Assembly (NCBI GenBank): GCA_023248875.1
Contig: JAHFDT010000001.1
Span: forward strand, 63,802-102,405
DNA from: Myxococcales bacterium
Lineage (GTDB): Bacteria; Myxococcota_A; Polyangia; Palsa-1104; SHYY01
Reading direction: 5' to 3'
Length of the DNA: 38,604 bases
Part shown: one piece after another, positions 38,097-38,604 of the stretch
Layout of the letters: the number at the start of each line of letters is the position of its first letter
Position numbering within the stretch: position 1 is the first letter of the stretch
The notes under the pieces: model-generated
What the model saw: only the letters and a program-made list of their open reading frames with translations
Database searches by the model: none
What the model was told of the DNA's origin: nothing
Translations under genes and position numbers: made by a program

Positions 38097-38604
38097 ACAT
38101 CCTCCACGTCTCATCGGAGGTGGCGCCCTTTGCCAAGACCGGTGGGCTCGCCGATGTCGCCAGCGCTCTGCCGCGCGCGATCGCTGGGCTGGGCCACGGC
38201 GACCGAGTGGTGGTGGTCACGCCGCGCTATCGCACCGATGTCGAGGCCTATGGGCTGGAGCGGCTTTCCGTGCCGATCCCGGTGGCACTCGGGCGGCGCA
38301 ATTACGAGCTCACCGTCTGGTCGGGGCGGTTGCCCGGCACCGGGGGTGCAGTCGAGGCGTGGCTCCTCGACCATCCGCTCTATGACCGGCCGCATCTGTA
38401 TCAGGAGAATGGGCAGGACTATCCTGACAATGGCGATCGCTTTGGCCTCTTATGTCGAGGTGCCCTGACGGCCGCGAAGGTGCTCGGCTTTGTGCCGCAG
38501 GTGATCCATGCGCACGACTGGCAGGCAGCACTGACGCTGCTGTGGGCGCGAGGCGGCGCTGCGCCCGAGACGCGGACCCTCATGACGATCCACAACATCG
38601 CCTT
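38093..38604 (+). CDS. glgA: Glycogen synthase, N-terminal part (3' truncated by window edge)
   Basis: GTGA overlap with galT; [35 protein letters not shown]...[22 protein letters not shown]. Confidence 0.93.
   Translation, partial: [170 protein letters not shown]

Overview
GC-rich chromosomal window of about 38.6 kb, about 90% coding. Gene content and lipoprotein style (DMA/DLA linkers, PknB-PEGA kinase) suggest a Myxococcota/'deltaproteobacterial' bacterium (inference). Left to right: yidC (partial)-jag/khpB-mnmE; a minus-strand operon of MscS-cNMP channel, YHS-domain membrane protein and Ser/Thr kinase; ahcY; a small Cys-rich lipoprotein; a 3-hydroxyisobutyrate-dehydrogenase-like gene; metK; hisD-hisC-subtilase lipoprotein; a GT-C type glycosyltransferase; class II (B12) ribonucleotide reductase; a degenerate intergenic region holding a truA 3' remnant; a glycine-zipper secreted protein; two SurA/PpiC proteins; an 8-repeat PQQ-propeller lipoprotein; bacterioferritin-nucleotidyltransferase-small ORF-hisG-hypothetical; csp; GT4; ppsR/DUF299; radical SAM-SPASM; diheme cytochrome lipoprotein; a PLC-like membrane protein; and GH57-galT-glgA (partial). 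The most interesting signals: (1) a nucleotidyltransferase + 64-aa ORF module inserted precisely between bacterioferritin and hisG, flanked by a perfect 25-bp direct repeat that duplicates the 5' end of hisG; (2) two dispersed, related palindromic elements (8048-8254 and 21280-21434) with self-complementary but copy-specific end arms and a shared GGAGCGACGA...CTACTG...GAGGAGCGA core; (3) a 159-bp tandem duplication plus inverted segment before the glycogen/GH57 operon; (4) a two-copy triple-hairpin repeat and two DnaA-box-like sites upstream of nrdJ; (5) an overlapping channel-YHS-kinase operon; (6) several small gene remnants (truA, SDR, stop-interrupted Cys-rich lipoprotein). No CRISPR array, transposase, rRNA or convincing tRNA was seen. 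All family calls are by eye from motifs; no search was run.
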